Source: a virus
DNA: 59,509 nt
Direction: 5' to 3' (one strand)
Virus record (IMG/VR): IMGVR_UViG_3300017781_000007
Coordinates: 1-59,509 of that record
Positions 17,462-25,642 of the stretch are shown piece after piece; the first letter of the stretch is position 1, and each line of letters begins with the position of its first letter. The translations under genes were made by a program, and so were the position numbers. The notes below the pieces were generated by a model. That model was not told the origin of the DNA and did not search any database. It saw only the letters and a program-made list of their open reading frames with translations.

Positions 17462-18380
17462 GAATTGCTCCTTTTAAAAAGTTTGCCCAACTATTTGCAA
17501 TATACTTCCAATCATAAAATCTTCTGTAATACTCTTGTTGAAATTTTAAATGGCTCGATAAATCATTAGATAATATTTTTTTGGTTTGTAAAATACATTC
17601 TACTAATTGTGTCGTTAGTTTATCTTTGTTTTGTGTAAACGGTATATATATTGGAAACTCACAACAAGTTTCAGGTAAAGCACCTAGATCTGTAGTAACT
17701 AACATCTGACCTGCAGCTAATGATTCCATAGCTGATATACAAAAAGTCTCTTCCCAAATACTAGGAAAACAATTTACATCGTAATCTTTTAGTTTAGTTA
17801 ATAATGTTTTGTGATCGCAATAACCCATGTAATTAACATTAGGTAAGCTTTTTGCTTTTTCATATAATTTTTCATAACTTTTGTCATTATGATCATGAAA
17901 TTGTTTACCGTATATAATAGTGCTTGAATAAACATCTAATGTAATATCAGGATCATTTATCTTCTCCATCGCATTTAGAGCTACCTCAAGACCTCTCCAG
18001 GGTGTTGAGATATAGCACATTTTAATTTTTTGTTTTGGTGTGAAATCTGTTTTTAATTGCAACTCATCATAATCAATAGCATTTTTAATTACAGTACATT
18101 TATCTTCAGGTATCTTAAAAAAATATCTATACTTCTCAAAACTCCAATGAGAATTAAATACATACCAATCATACTTCTCATGGTTGTCCTTGTTTTGAAA
18201 CCATGGTGCTAGATTAGGCTGATCGTAAGAATTTTTTAGCCAAAGAATATTAGGTTTTAATGGATCTAAAGGTTCTTTCTCTGGTATTGAAGTTGTTATT
18301 TGGACTGAAGAAAGCACACCTTCGTCAACGTACTTTTTAAGATATCCGAGTTGTATTTCAGTACCGCCTGCTGGTTGCAT
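17442..18380 (-). CDS. GT-B fold glycosyltransferase (GT4-like)
   Basis: A 312-aa protein. AGGTEIQ at 4-10 is the N-terminal acceptor-domain signature, and FPSIWEETFCISAMESLAAG around 205-224 is the C-terminal E-x7-E nucleotide-sugar motif (E211 and E219). It is shorter than typical GT4 enzymes (about 360-400 aa), missing part of the N-terminal Rossmann domain, yet the donor site looks complete. It is paired with the GT-A enzyme by overlap, suggesting sequential addition of two sugars. Confidence 0.85.
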   Translation of the reverse strand: MQPAGGTEIQLGYLKKYVDEGVLSSVQITTSIPEKEPLDPLKPNILWLKNSYDQPNLAPWFQNKDNHEKYDWYVFNSHWSFEKYRYFFKIPEDKCTVIKNAIDYDELQLKTDFTPKQKIKMCYISTPWRGLEVALNAMEKINDPDITLDVYSSTIIYGKQFHDHNDKSYEKLYEKAKSLPNVNYMGYCDHKTLLTKLKDYDVNCFPSIWEETFCISAMESLAAGQMLVTTDLGALPETCCEFPIYIPFTQNKDKLTTQLVECILQTKKILSNDLSSHLKFQQEYYRRFYDWKYIANSWANFLKGAIHVKRNK

Positions 18381-18610
18381 TATGATTTGGTTTTACCAAA
18401 TACTTCAAGAGATGCAACTGTTATTTTCTGATTAATTTGTAAATCATCTGAAGTAGTATCAGTACCGGGATCAGCAACATCAGAATCAAAATGATCTTTG
18501 CTATCATATTTTTGTCCTGTTCTTTTGTTTACGACCTCTTCTTCTGCTTTCGCTGGAAAAACTGGTACTTCTTCTCCATTGATAATTACTGTTTTTTGTT
18601 TTTCACTCAT
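18380..18610 (-). CDS. Hypothetical acidic protein (76 aa)
   Basis: A polar, acidic protein with VIINGEEVPVFPAKAEEEVVN near the start and an Asp/Ser/Thr-rich middle (SDVADPGTDTTSDDLQ). No recognisable domain. It ends at the start of the GT-B gene and begins in a TAATG overlap with a tiny basic gene. Probably expressed as part of the tail/glycosyltransferase operon. Confidence 0.55.
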   Translation of the reverse strand: MSEKQKTVIINGEEVPVFPAKAEEEVVNKRTGQKYDSKDHFDSDVADPGTDTTSDDLQINQKITVASLEVFGKTKS

Positions 18611-18738
18611 TATCGTCCTTGTCGGTTATATTTCTTATAACATCTTTTCTTGTGTTTGTTAAGAGTCTTAGTATGGCGACGTGGCCTTTTCCTAGGTTTT
18701 GGCCTAGGCACGAAGTGGGTAAATTTAACTCTAGCCAT
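18610..18738 (-). CDS. Tiny basic protein (42 aa)
   Basis: Reads MARVKFTHFVPRPKPRKR then RRHTKTLNKHKKR to the end; very rich in Lys and Arg. I recognise a small phage family with the signature HFxPRPKPRKRPxRH. Its stop forms TAATG with the next start and its own start overlaps the upstream stop, which supports real translation. Possibly nucleic-acid binding; unproven. Confidence 0.7.
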   Translation of the reverse strand: MARVKFTHFVPRPKPRKRPRRHTKTLNKHKKRCYKKYNRQGR

Positions 18739-19081
18739 TTTCCTGTGATCTATCTATTAGTGCATATGTTATAGCACCTTGGATTTTATTACTGCCTGTA
18801 GCTGCTTGAACTGTAACTGCATCACCAGCCTCTAAATTTAATGTTTGTGGTGTAGCATTTACTTGAGTTTTAGCTCCAACATCATCTCTAAAAAATTCGT
18901 ACTCAGCACTCGAATCAGAAGAATCTACTAAATTCATGTTTACAAGAATTGCTGAAGAAGCATCATTGTTTGCAACATAGATACTTTTTACAATAATTGT
19001 TGCATTTGCTGGACATGTCAGCACTGTCGTTTTTGTTGTGCCCGATTGTTTGTATCCTTGGTTTTTATATTGAATTGTCAT
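18731..19081 (-). CDS. Small beta-rich virion protein
   Basis: A 116-aa protein with alternating hydrophobic/Thr-rich strands (TTVLTCPANATIIVKSIYVA; LEAGDAVTVQAATGS), the pattern of small jelly-roll or Ig-like phage structural proteins. The similar layout in the 26995-27360 and 35502-35822 genes suggests related decoration or tail proteins. No enzymatic motif. Confidence 0.6.
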   Translation of the reverse strand: MTIQYKNQGYKQSGTTKTTVLTCPANATIIVKSIYVANNDASSAILVNMNLVDSSDSSAEYEFFRDDVGAKTQVNATPQTLNLEAGDAVTVQAATGSNKIQGAITYALIDRSQENG

Positions 19082-19242
19082 GATAAAAAATAATTAAAAG
19101 CTTCGCTATCGTTTTTTTGTTCTCTTTGGTAAGATGTATTTAATTGATTCTGTAATGTTTCCAAAGCCAAATTGATTTGTCTAAAAGAATCAGTGCTAAA
19201 CTCTATTGGCGGTTCAGGTAAAAATACTTGTACTTTAGCCAT
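19078..19242 (-). CDS. Small protein between tail genes (54 aa)
   Basis: ATG at 19242 overlaps the stop of the gp10-like gene (TAATG), and its TGA overlaps the next ATG (ATGA). It contains VFLPEPPIEFSTDSFRQIN followed by a Gln/Asn-rich helix. Linked overlaps at both ends are good evidence of translation. Likely a tail-associated small protein; function unknown. Confidence 0.6.
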   Translation of the reverse strand: MAKVQVFLPEPPIEFSTDSFRQINLALETLQNQLNTSYQREQKNDSEAFNYFLS

Positions 19243-21161
19243 TATCTTCTTCCATCAGGTTGTATGTCAAATCTAAATTGTCCAAATCTCCAACTTTGAT
19301 TAACTCCATCATTTTCTACTTTTACTGCTGCAAGCCTAGCTCTTGCTCTTGTGTCTACCTTACTCGTAGATGAGTTAACTGTAAATGGCCCTAAGGGTGA
19401 GCTAGCCTGTGTTTGAGATGGAAAATCTCTTAATGTAAGCGTTACTTTTGCATTGCCATTTATGTATTTAAAATCTGGTATAAATCTTCTTATCTTAATA
19501 AAGAACTCACCATCACCTTGAGAATCTAAATCAAAATCTCCAGAAAGAATAAATGCAGGAATTGCGTTAATAGTTCCATTCGCTAGAACTTCGTTTCTAC
19601 CAACTTCATGGTTAAATACCTGTGAGGAACCTTCAGAGACACCTTGAATTACAGGTGTTGTTGGTGCAACATTGTTTGTAAACTCTGTAGCTATTGGATC
19701 GTTAAATACTTTTGTATCAGTATATGTTGTTCTTGCTAAGGTGCTAGTGTACCAAGTTTGCTCAGCATAGTTATACGCAACTAATTTATTTACGAAATTT
19801 GAATTAGATGCTGCATAAAACCAATAGATTTCAGAGTACAAACTATTTTGTGAAGCATAGCAAAGTTCACTTCCACTAGCAAAATTAAATCCGGGTGCAT
19901 TATCTTCTGTAGTAAATACAAAATCTTCAACAAGTGATGGTAAAGCTTTTACCGTTCCGTCAAACATAAAGAAACCACCTGAGTTCCCTATCCAATATAC
20001 TGCACCGTTTGCATATACAATTGCGTGTTGACCGACACATCCACAATTAGAACCAACTTGTCGAATACTAAATGTAAATGGTGGACCTACAAACTGCATT
20101 AAGTATGCGGATGTATCTGTAAGAATTAGAGTATAGTCCTTACCTTTTACAGCACCAACAATTTTTGTTCCGCTGTCGATTCGCATCGAACCTGCAGTAT
20201 TTGTAGAAGTCGCTGTGTAGGTAGTAAGACTCTCTTGGTCTGAGAATCTTATGAACATTTTATCTTGTGTTGCTATATTACCAATTGTTGTTTCTGTTCC
20301 TAAATGTATTAGGTGTCTATCTTTGTCAGAAACCAAAGTCATTACAGATTTAGTTGGAGCTCCCGATAATACAACTGCTCTTGTATTAATACCGTTACCG
20401 CTATCTGGATCCCATTGTAATGTTACTCCATTCTTTACTGTTGCAATAAGCAACTCACCATAATTATCTAATGACCAAGAACCTGGATCTAAAACTGCAG
20501 ACGAAGTTGATCTAGGTGTACCCCAAGTTGATCCACCCCATAGTGCAGTTCCCCAACCAAAACCGAAACCTTGTAGTAATGGACCTATTTGAAAATAAGC
20601 TTTAAGATCTAATGTTCCGTTGTTTGTAGTGCCTGAACCTGATTCTGCACTAGGCATTAAAATTGTAAAAGTTGTAGATGTTGGAGCTAACTGTACTTCA
20701 AATAATACATTATCAAAATCAGATGCAACAAATCCTGTTTGTGCTGCATTGAAAGATCCAGCGTTAACAAACGATACGATGTCGCCTGGTTCGAGGTTGT
20801 GGGGCGCTGAAGAAGTAATCGTTACAGTTCTTGAAGCGCTAGTTGTTGTGATGTTACAACCTGACTGAGCCAAGGCTGTGTTGAAAGGTGTGATGTCATA
20901 ATAATCATCACCATTGTAAATGTACAAAGCTTTGTTTGTACCGATAGCAAGGTATCTTCTTCCTGCTAAATCTGACCAACTGTGAATATCTCTTCCTGCA
21001 CCTACTAGTTTAGAGTCTTTAATCTCATCCCAACCACCAATCTTTTCAGGCATTCCGTATCTAAATCTTACAAAGTCTCCGTCAACCCATTGGTTTTCGG
21101 CTCCTGACTCAGAAGCTTGTTTATTGAAACCAGGTGCAAAATTTACTTTAGTTAATGGCAT
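19242..21161 (-). CDS. P22 gp10-like tail hub / DNA stabilisation protein
   Basis: A 639-aa protein beginning MPLTKVNFAPGFNKQASE with GDFVRFRYGMPEKIGGW soon after, the hallmark of phage proteins annotated as packaged-DNA stabilisation protein (P22 gp10 class). The rest is beta-rich, Thr/Ser-heavy, as expected for a beta-propeller-like tail hub. In P22-type phages this protein closes the portal channel after packaging. Here it lies between the oxygenase cluster and the glycosyltransferases, which is unusual for a core tail gene. Confidence 0.8.
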   Translation of the reverse strand: MPLTKVNFAPGFNKQASESGAENQWVDGDFVRFRYGMPEKIGGWDEIKDSKLVGAGRDIHSWSDLAGRRYLAIGTNKALYIYNGDDYYDITPFNTALAQSGCNITTTSASRTVTITSSAPHNLEPGDIVSFVNAGSFNAAQTGFVASDFDNVLFEVQLAPTSTTFTILMPSAESGSGTTNNGTLDLKAYFQIGPLLQGFGFGWGTALWGGSTWGTPRSTSSAVLDPGSWSLDNYGELLIATVKNGVTLQWDPDSGNGINTRAVVLSGAPTKSVMTLVSDKDRHLIHLGTETTIGNIATQDKMFIRFSDQESLTTYTATSTNTAGSMRIDSGTKIVGAVKGKDYTLILTDTSAYLMQFVGPPFTFSIRQVGSNCGCVGQHAIVYANGAVYWIGNSGGFFMFDGTVKALPSLVEDFVFTTEDNAPGFNFASGSELCYASQNSLYSEIYWFYAASNSNFVNKLVAYNYAEQTWYTSTLARTTYTDTKVFNDPIATEFTNNVAPTTPVIQGVSEGSSQVFNHEVGRNEVLANGTINAIPAFILSGDFDLDSQGDGEFFIKIRRFIPDFKYINGNAKVTLTLRDFPSQTQASSPLGPFTVNSSTSKVDTRARARLAAVKVENDGVNQSWRFGQFRFDIQPDGRR

Positions 21162-21193
21162 AAGCGTATTTTACACCATTATGTAAGGTTTGT

Positions 21194-21751
21194 CTAAATG
21201 GTTAAAGAACTGATATTGTCCATAAATGTATTATTTATATTAAAATTTATAATACATCGTACAGATTTTGTTGGTTGGTAAGCTGTATGCAGGATAGACC
21301 CATCAAAGATAGCAACCCGCCCTTGTTTAGGCATAACTTTTTTAATGACCTTGTTTTTAGAGTTAAAAAATATTGTTTCTCCTTCTGAATCACATACATA
21401 ATATAAAACTATCGTATAAGGTTTGTCATATTTTGGCATGTCTATATGTGGAGTATCGTACTCCTTATACAAAGGATTTGGAAACTGTAAAAATGAATTA
21501 GCTCTCAATACAAGAAGATCTGATCTGTTAAACTTTTTGACAACAGGTAAAATATTTTCAAGATAATTAGAGTTTAAACCTTTTATATAATTAAAAAACT
21601 CATGTTGCACTGCAGGTCTATTTTGATCTCCTGCATTTGTTACATCCTGAATGAAGAACCAAGGAAATATTCTTTCTCTACCAATCATTAAATCTTTCAA
21701 TTCGTTTTGTGTTTGTAATGGTATAAAATTATCTATTACTTTAATGTTCAT
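21194..21751 (-). CDS. 2OG-Fe(II) oxygenase-like protein A
   Basis: A 185-aa double-stranded beta-helix protein. The facial triad appears as H102-x-D104 (TPHIDMPKYDKPYTIVLYY) and H155 (GSILHTAYQP), with R165 placed to bind 2-oxoglutarate. It would hydroxylate (or otherwise oxidise) a still unknown substrate using Fe(II) and O2. It is last in a leftward run of five such genes that also contains a halogenase; the ATGA overlap with protein B suggests co-translation. Confidence 0.8.
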   Translation of the reverse strand: MNIKVIDNFIPLQTQNELKDLMIGRERIFPWFFIQDVTNAGDQNRPAVQHEFFNYIKGLNSNYLENILPVVKKFNRSDLLVLRANSFLQFPNPLYKEYDTPHIDMPKYDKPYTIVLYYVCDSEGETIFFNSKNKVIKKVMPKQGRVAIFDGSILHTAYQPTKSVRCIINFNINNTFMDNISSLTI

Positions 21752-22365
21752 GATAATTTGAAATCTAAGTTAAGAGTTTGTCTTGTGCCCTTAGTTTGTG
21801 GATATGATCCATGCCATAACCATATAGGAAATATAATAAGATCTCCTATTTTTGGTTTGTATGAATAATATTTTATGTATTCATTATTTAGAACGCAATA
21901 AAAATTGTTGGCATCTTTATGTTTCTTCTCATACTTAGGCACGTCTAAATAGACTACAGAGGCTACCTCTAAATTTTTCTTTTCAACACTTATTTTGTTT
22001 TTGTAATTATGTTTGTGCAAAGTATGATATGTATGCTCTTCTCCTATTACAGTCCAACCTGAAATATATTGTAAGTTAAAATTATGGTTGAATTTTAAAT
22101 GTAAAGCTTTTTGTACTTCATCTCTAATGTAGTGAAAATATTTTTGTGATGGTGTAGGTAACCCTGCATTATATTTTATTTGTGAAAAGATATCGTATTG
22201 TTTTGATAATCCTCCCGAAGTAGATCGTTCTCCAACATTTACTTCGATTGATTTTTTTGTAAGTTTATTAATTTGTGTCTTCAAACCTTTTACATTTATA
22301 TTACTTATAATTATCCAATCTGTGCTAAATGTAGAAGAGATTGAAGGATAATGCGTATTTGTCAT
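21748..22365 (-). CDS. 2OG-Fe(II) oxygenase-like protein B
   Basis: A 205-aa protein. THTLHKHN-type histidines (H114, H117, H119) precede VASVVYLDVP, and GDLIIFPIWLWHGSYPQ gives H185 with R195 in the expected position. This HxH... arrangement resembles the putative 2OG-Fe(II) family in which the usual HxD is replaced by a different spacing. Iron binding is likely but less certain than in A and E. It overlaps protein C by 41 bases. Confidence 0.7.
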   Translation of the reverse strand: MTNTHYPSISSTFSTDWIIISNINVKGLKTQINKLTKKSIEVNVGERSTSGGLSKQYDIFSQIKYNAGLPTPSQKYFHYIRDEVQKALHLKFNHNFNLQYISGWTVIGEEHTYHTLHKHNYKNKISVEKKNLEVASVVYLDVPKYEKKHKDANNFYCVLNNEYIKYYSYKPKIGDLIIFPIWLWHGSYPQTKGTRQTLNLDFKLS

Positions 22366-22831
22366 TTGATTTATTCCTGGTTGTGTAATGGCTTAAAAGA
22401 CCAGAGAACAATACTAACAAACCCTTTTGAGGTTTGATAACCTGATCTATTTGATCAAAATGTAATTCTTGATCACAATCATCTAAATAGACAACACCTG
22501 AAGCAAAGCTTGGTCTGTGATTATGATCTATTGTTCTCTCATCGTAGCATTGTTTTATTCCCCATGCATTGTGTAATTTCCATTTACCTTCATTTGTTTT
22601 CTTTTCTATTATGTCTCTTACAGGACGAAAAATTTGTTTGGTGAATACCTCATCATCACAGAAAAAATTCCAAGCTGTCATTTTAGATTGAACGTTTGAT
22701 TGATAATTTCTATTTGATTTGTGTGCAATACCTTCTTCAATTCTATGCTTAAAATATTTAATATCAATTTTTATTTTATCTACAAATAAAAATACAGGTT
22801 GTTCAATATAAGTTTTAATCTCTTTTTGCAT
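22325..22831 (-). CDS. 2OG-Fe(II) oxygenase-like protein C
   Basis: A 168-aa compact protein. IDHNHRPSFASGVVYLDD supplies D102, H103 and H105, and LLVLFSGLLSHYTTRNKS supplies the distal H148 and R152. The beta-strand pattern of a cupin-like double-stranded beta helix is visible. It is shorter than its neighbours and diverged, so substrate and even activity are uncertain. Overlaps the halogenase gene by 17 bases. Confidence 0.65.
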   Translation of the reverse strand: MQKEIKTYIEQPVFLFVDKIKIDIKYFKHRIEEGIAHKSNRNYQSNVQSKMTAWNFFCDDEVFTKQIFRPVRDIIEKKTNEGKWKLHNAWGIKQCYDERTIDHNHRPSFASGVVYLDDCDQELHFDQIDQVIKPQKGLLVLFSGLLSHYTTRNKSNDKYALSFNLFYI

Positions 22832-24341
22832 GTATTTTTGTTAGCACATCAATTAATTTTGGTTTAGTCAATGCAACTTCTTTCCATCTTTTTATTGCTC
22901 GTTCTCTTTCTGTTATATCTTTACCATATTTATCTACAAGCCAATCATTAGTTTTTTCTTTCAAATAATTTTCTGCAGCTAATGCAATATCATCTGTTGG
23001 AAATCTATACATACCAGTCGCAATACATTGCAGTCCTGTTTCACTATAATAGTTATAATTATTTTTATGTTCAATTAATCTTTCAATATCATAGCTACCC
23101 ATCTTTTCTTTAGCTATAGATTTGTTTGTAAGATCTCTCCAATATTGAGTATCATCTCTTGCTGACATGTAATAATGCACAGCTACAAATTCTGCAAAAC
23201 GATCAAAGGTACCTTTACAGCAATGGTTAAACTCATCTCTATCTAATTGATTTACATTAGGTCTTCTTAATGTTCTTGCTAATTCAATAAGAAATTCATG
23301 TACAGTAAACAAACCATTACTTTCTAACGGTTCAATGAAACCTGCAGATAATCCTATTGCAACTACATTTTTTACAAAAATCTTTTCATGCATACCTATT
23401 CTCATTTTAATATTGTTAGCTTCTATATCTTCTTTACCTAAATGTTTTTTAAATTGTGCCAAAGCATCTTCATCACTTATGTATTTATCCGAATAAACAT
23501 AACCTGTGCCAATTCTATTCCAACTTGGTATTGTCCAAATCCAGCCGTTCTCTACAGCTTTGCAATTTGTATAAGGCACTAATTGTTTTTCTTTATCCTC
23601 GTAAGGTATTCTTGTAGCCCATGCGCTATTGTTTGGTAAAAGGTTTTCATAACTTTTAAAAGGTACTTTTAAATTTTCTCCGAGTAATAATGATTTGAAA
23701 CCTGTGCAATCAATATATAAATCAGCCTTGTATTTATTGTTTAGAGATACAACACCATTTTCATCTTGTTCTACAGAATCAATATCATCGATTATGTGCT
23801 CAACGCCTTCAGGTATACATATTTTTTCTTTAAGCCATTGTCCAAACTTTGTTGCATCAAAATGATAAGCCGTATCGTCGGCAAATGAAAAATTACCAAG
23901 TTCTCCATCTTTGTTTATACCTATTCTATTATATTTAACTAATTGCATTTGTGGATATAAAAAGTTTGCATAATTCGAAACCATTGTGTTTCGTTTTAAC
24001 ATTTTTTTAAAATACCAAGTGTTCTTTCCAGACCATAAATTATCTTCGCAAGGTAGTCCAAACGGATAATGAAAACTCTCGTCCTTCCTATAGAAGTCTT
24101 CAAACCTTATACTTAGTTTATAACTTCCATCTGTATATGGTAAAAAATCTTTATCTTTAATTTTAAGTAAAGATAACCATTGGTTTATTGTTCCTAATGT
24201 GCTCTCTCCTACACCAACTATTTTATGATTTTTAGATTCTATCAATGTAATCTTTTTACTAGGAAACAATTTAATAAGGGTTGCAGCGGTCATCCATCCA
24301 GATGAACCACCTCCTACGATAACAATTTTATTAATCTTCAT
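22815..24341 (-). CDS. Flavin-dependent halogenase (tryptophan-halogenase family)
   Basis: A 508-aa protein. The FAD motif VIVGGGSSGWMTAA is at 7-20, SYKLSIRF contains K75 in the place of the catalytic lysine that makes the haloamine (K79 in RebH), and GWIWTIP at 266-272 is the family hallmark that excludes monooxygenation. GLSAGFIEPLESNGL at 330-344 is the conserved flavin/halide region. I chose the ATG at 24341 rather than 24389 because the FAD motif then sits at the normal distance. A viral member (VirX1, from a cyanophage) halogenates varied small substrates, so free tryptophan need not be the target. A partner flavin reductase is not seen here. Confidence 0.9.
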   Translation of the reverse strand: MKINKIVIVGGGSSGWMTAATLIKLFPSKKITLIESKNHKIVGVGESTLGTINQWLSLLKIKDKDFLPYTDGSYKLSIRFEDFYRKDESFHYPFGLPCEDNLWSGKNTWYFKKMLKRNTMVSNYANFLYPQMQLVKYNRIGINKDGELGNFSFADDTAYHFDATKFGQWLKEKICIPEGVEHIIDDIDSVEQDENGVVSLNNKYKADLYIDCTGFKSLLLGENLKVPFKSYENLLPNNSAWATRIPYEDKEKQLVPYTNCKAVENGWIWTIPSWNRIGTGYVYSDKYISDEDALAQFKKHLGKEDIEANNIKMRIGMHEKIFVKNVVAIGLSAGFIEPLESNGLFTVHEFLIELARTLRRPNVNQLDRDEFNHCCKGTFDRFAEFVAVHYYMSARDDTQYWRDLTNKSIAKEKMGSYDIERLIEHKNNYNYYSETGLQCIATGMYRFPTDDIALAAENYLKEKTNDWLVDKYGKDITERERAIKRWKEVALTKPKLIDVLTKIHAKRD

Positions 24342-25005
24342 TAGTTTTTCTGTAGAATGCTGGAAAACCTGGTGCAGGTCTGCCATCAAATTTATTAGCT
24401 AAACCTCTTTGTGTATTTTCCTGGTAATGTAAAAATACTTGACCACATTTCTCTCCTTTGAACTCTTCTCTCCAATGCTCACAATCAATACCATTATAAA
24501 CCAACATATCCCCAGGTGCTAAATTAACTTTTACACCTTTACTATCACTCATAATATATTTACCTTCAGGTGATTTATTTCCGTAAGTGCTATCAGGCTC
24601 AATGTATATTGGCCATGGATCCCCACCAAGATTGAGTGTAGTTGATATACCACAACTAAATCTGTCTTTGTGTTTAGGTAAGATAGACCCCCTTCTATAC
24701 AATCTTGTGTAAGAATAATTAGGTATTAGTTGAAGCTTTGTAAGCTTTTCCATTTTACCTTTTAATTTTAGTAATAATGTTTCCATTACAAAATCACCAT
24801 AACAACAATATGTCTCTGGTATATTCACTTGTTCGTTAGTACCAAAGGTACCTAAATCTGTATTAAATGGTTCAAGGTATTTATCCTTAAATAGATTATC
24901 TACAACGTTTGATTTTAGAACAAGATAGTTATAAATAAATTCTGCAAACTCTTTGCTTATTGCTTTCTTAATTACAAAATAATTTTTTTGTTTAAATTGG
25001 TTCAT
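24331..25005 (-). CDS. 2OG-Fe(II) oxygenase-like protein D
   Basis: A 224-aa protein starting at an ATGA overlap (25005-25002). LPKHKDRFSCGISTTLNLGG gives H112-x-D114, and APGDMLVYNGIDCEHWREE gives H177. The usual 2OG-binding arginine is not obvious (Lys/Gln follow), so this member may differ in co-substrate. A proline-rich C-terminus (GRPAPGFPAFYRK) follows. The last 11 bases overlap the halogenase start, suggesting coupled expression. Confidence 0.75.
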   Translation of the reverse strand: MNQFKQKNYFVIKKAISKEFAEFIYNYLVLKSNVVDNLFKDKYLEPFNTDLGTFGTNEQVNIPETYCCYGDFVMETLLLKLKGKMEKLTKLQLIPNYSYTRLYRRGSILPKHKDRFSCGISTTLNLGGDPWPIYIEPDSTYGNKSPEGKYIMSDSKGVKVNLAPGDMLVYNGIDCEHWREEFKGEKCGQVFLHYQENTQRGLANKFDGRPAPGFPAFYRKTNED

Positions 25006-25616
25006 TTGAATGGCCATCCTACACTCCACATTACTAGAGAGTATCTTGTTCCATGTGTTACAGGTCTTATCTTGTGTAATAAATCAGCTGGAAACACTAC
25101 AGCATCTCCTGCGTTTTGCATTTCATAAACAGTTCTTGTAGGTTCTTTTCTATTGCCGAAGTCCACTTCGAACTCTCCACCTTTGTATTCATTGAAATCA
25201 CTTAATAACACTGACATAGATAATTTTCTAGCCTTACCGTTTAAATAAGGTTTGTCTTGTTTTTCATAAGCACCTACAAAAGCATCTTCATGCCAATCAT
25301 AATGCATACCTGGTTTATAGATTGTAAATTGTACAGGTTCAGCAGAATCAATTTGAAAATTCCAATTTGCTAATCTGTTTGCATTTTCAATAATTCTGTA
25401 AAGTTTAATATTTAACCATTTCTCTTCAAGCCAATCTACATTGCTTTTTCTTATTACAGGATTGACAACCTTACCCCGTTTATTATCCCCAACTTCAGCA
25501 TCATGAGATTGCCCTTTTGCTAAACCATATTTAATTATGTTTTGACAAAGATGTTTAGGAAATGCGTTTCTAAAATAGATATATTTGTGCTTTAAGACCA
25601 TGCAGAACTTTAGCAC
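25002..25616 (-). CDS. 2OG-Fe(II) oxygenase, PKHD/P4H-like (protein E)
   Basis: A 204-aa protein and the clearest of the five. YKPGMHYDWHEDAF gives H105-x-D107, ARKLSMSVLLSD and YKGGEFEVDFG are the core strands, and GDAVVFPADLLHKIRPVTHG gives H181 with R191. This is the canonical layout of PKHD-type (Fe,2OG) hydroxylases, many of which hydroxylate prolyl or other protein residues. First gene of the oxygenase/halogenase run, 27 bases downstream of the glycine-rich fibre gene. Confidence 0.85.
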   Translation of the reverse strand: MLKFCMVLKHKYIYFRNAFPKHLCQNIIKYGLAKGQSHDAEVGDNKRGKVVNPVIRKSNVDWLEEKWLNIKLYRIIENANRLANWNFQIDSAEPVQFTIYKPGMHYDWHEDAFVGAYEKQDKPYLNGKARKLSMSVLLSDFNEYKGGEFEVDFGNRKEPTRTVYEMQNAGDAVVFPADLLHKIRPVTHGTRYSLVMWSVGWPFK

Positions 25617-25642
25617 TTATACTAAAGTTAATCAAACAACAA

